NCBI GenBank assembly: GCA_016215305.1 | Contig: JACRKI010000049.1 | Location: 1 to 5,507, forward strand | Direction: 5' to 3' | DNA: 5,507 bases | From: Candidatus Woesearchaeota archaeon | GTDB taxonomy: Archaea; Nanobdellota; Nanobdellia; Woesearchaeales; DSVV01 | In this document: positions 5,009 through 5,507 of the stretch, in pieces | Position numbering within the stretch: the stretch's first letter is position 1 | How the letters are laid out: each line of letters opens with the position of its first letter | Position numbers and translations under genes: made by a program | Notes under the pieces: generated by a model | Told to the model about the DNA's origin: nothing | The model's database searches: none | What the model saw: the letters and a program-made list of their open reading frames with translations, nothing else

Positions 5009-5349
5009 AACTGATGGAAAAAACACAAGCGCGAAACATCGGCATTGACGTGAAAATGCCTGCAACAGTATGTATCGGAGATAGAAACTGTCCATTCCAT
5101 GGGGAACGGGTAGTTCGAGGACGATCTCTTGTCGGAAAAGTGGTGAGTGTCAAAACAAAGCGCAATGCAATAATGGAAATTGAACGCAGAGTTCCGCTCC
5201 TCAAGTATGAACGTTTTGAAAAGAGACGAACACGAATCATGGTGCACAATCCAGAATGTATCAACGCAAAAGAAGGAGACGTTGTCAAAGTTATGGAAAC
5301 ACGAAAGATCAGCAAAATGAAAACATTCGTGATTGTAGAAAAACAATAG
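5005..5349 (+). CDS. rps17: Small ribosomal subunit protein uS17 (archaeal S17)
   Basis: A 114-residue archaeal uS17, an early-assembling 16S rRNA-binding protein with an OB fold in the lower body of the small subunit. Visible: RNIGIDVKMP at 10-19; CIGDRNCPFHGERVVRGRSL at 23-42, with the archaeal/eukaryotic CPFHG motif; GKVVSVKTKRNAIMEIERR at 44-62; YERFEKRRTRIMVHNPEC at 68-85; and the usual ending KISKMKTFVIVE. ATG 5005 overlaps the Rnp1 stop. An in-frame ATG at 5014 has GGATGA (5003-5008) at 5 bases, so it is an alternative start giving MEKTQARNIGI. The last ten codons and stop are repeated 135 bases downstream. Confidence 0.95.
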   Translation: MKLMEKTQARNIGIDVKMPATVCIGDRNCPFHGERVVRGRSLVGKVVSVKTKRNAIMEIERRVPLLKYERFEKRRTRIMVHNPECINAKEGDVVKVMETRKISKMKTFVIVEKQ

Positions 5350-5351
5350 GA
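5317..5351 (+). repeat. 35-base direct repeat, copy A (uS17 3' end)
   Basis: Begins at the ATG of M-K-T-F-V-I-V-E-K-Q, covers the uS17 stop TAG 5347-5349 and two more bases (GA). It is identical, base for base, to 5452-5486, and the flanks differ on both sides. The overlap with functional coding sequence makes this the source copy. Confidence 0.9.
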
Positions 5352-5370
5352 GAAAAAACAAAGAAGAAGA

Positions 5371-5484
5371 ATGTCAAAAATTACGATGAGCGTACGACTT
5401 CACGAAGTGAATGTCGTACCCGATCTCGCTTCGCAGTTGGCGAAAGAACTGATGAAAACATTCGTGATTGTAGAAAAACAATAG
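5371..5484 (+). other. Open frame after uS17 ending in a duplicated uS17 tail
   Basis: After the uS17 stop the same frame stays open for 44 codons to TAG 5482-5484. From ATG 5371 it would give 37 residues starting MSKITMSVRLHEV and ending in the exact uS17 tail MKTFVIVEKQ. GGAG 5349-5352 lies 18 bases upstream, too far for a normal SD. Part of the frame falls in a strong hairpin. I do not recognise a protein family. It may be a relic of duplication rather than a gene. Confidence 0.25.
5392..5419 (+). other. Strong hairpin downstream of uS17
   Basis: GTACGAC 5392-5398 pairs with GTCGTAC 5413-5419, and TTCAC 5399-5403 pairs with GTGAA 5407-5411, around loop GAA with one bulged T (5412): 12 pairs. 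No T-tract follows, so it is not a standard archaeal terminator. Two weaker and mutually exclusive hairpins follow, TTCGC 5430-5434 with GCGAA 5440-5444, or CAGTT 5434-5438 with AACTG 5447-5451. It may mark an mRNA processing or stability point between uS17 and the next gene. Confidence 0.6.
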
Positions 5485-5486
5485 GA
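5452..5486 (+). repeat. 35-base direct repeat, copy B
   Basis: Exact second copy of 5317-5351, offset by 135 bases (45 codons, so frame is kept). The 11-mer GAAAGAACTGA just before it (5442-5452) recurs at 5493-5503. The region between the two copies is hairpin-rich. After 5486 the window ends without a recognisable start of the next gene. Confidence 0.9.
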
Positions 5487-5507
5487 AAGATTGAAAGAAC
5501 TGACGTG

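Noticed and set aside
5392..5444. Hairpins after uS17 as a transcription terminator
   Set aside because: No T-tract follows on the + strand, and archaeal terminators depend on one. The operon normally continues into uL14.
5491..5507. TTG 5491 or GTG 5505 as the start of uL14
   Set aside because: Too few codons remain to recognise the protein. Only conserved gene order points to uL14.

Overview
The window is a stretch of an archaeal ribosomal-protein operon (the S10/spc-type cluster). All genes are on the + strand, in the order uL3 (3' part) - uL4 - uL23 - uL2 - uS19 - uL22 - uS3 - uL29 - aIF1 (SUI1) - Rnp1 (RNase P component 1) - uS17. An SUI1 factor and an RNase P protein placed between uL29 and uS17 is a known archaeal arrangement and rules out bacteria. 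The archaeal type of uL4 (large, no bacterial layout), uL23, uS19 and uS17 (CPFHG motif) agrees. The A-rich sequence, compact proteins and Lys/Glu-rich tails on uL22 and uS3 suggest a DPANN-like lineage (Woesearchaeota/Pacearchaeota type), but that is an inference.

Layout: 1-342 is the C-terminal part of uL3. 343-545 is a 203-base gap with a compact branched inverted-repeat structure, an A-rich spacer and a structured leader for uL4. 546-1618 holds uL4 and uL23, which overlap by ATGA. uL2 follows after 26 bases. 2359-2463 and 2848-2928 are gaps before uS19 and uL22, each with the same leader element. uS3 has a shortened version of it. From uS3 to uS17 the genes are packed, with 1-base gaps or 4-base ATGA overlaps. 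5350-5507 is non-standard: it contains a second copy of the last 35 bases of the uS17 region and several hairpins. The next gene, expected from conserved order to be uL14, does not visibly start inside the window.

The proteins work together in translation: large-subunit proteins around the peptidyl-transferase centre and exit tunnel (uL2, uL3, uL4, uL22, uL23, uL29), small-subunit head and body proteins (uS3, uS19, uS17), start-site selection (aIF1) and tRNA 5' maturation (Rnp1).

The main find is a repeated leader in front of uL4, uS19, uL22 and uS3. Each copy has the Shine-Dalgarno-like GGAGAGTGA, then a hairpin beginning at or next to its final A, then the start codon 2-7 bases after the hairpin. 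Unfolded, GGAG lies 31-54 bases from the ATG, too far to work. Folded, the distance becomes 6-11 bases. The three long copies share a tandem GA/GA internal loop and show compensatory base changes in the stems. This looks like a family of RNA elements that control or enable initiation at the non-overlapping genes of the operon. I know of no description of it.
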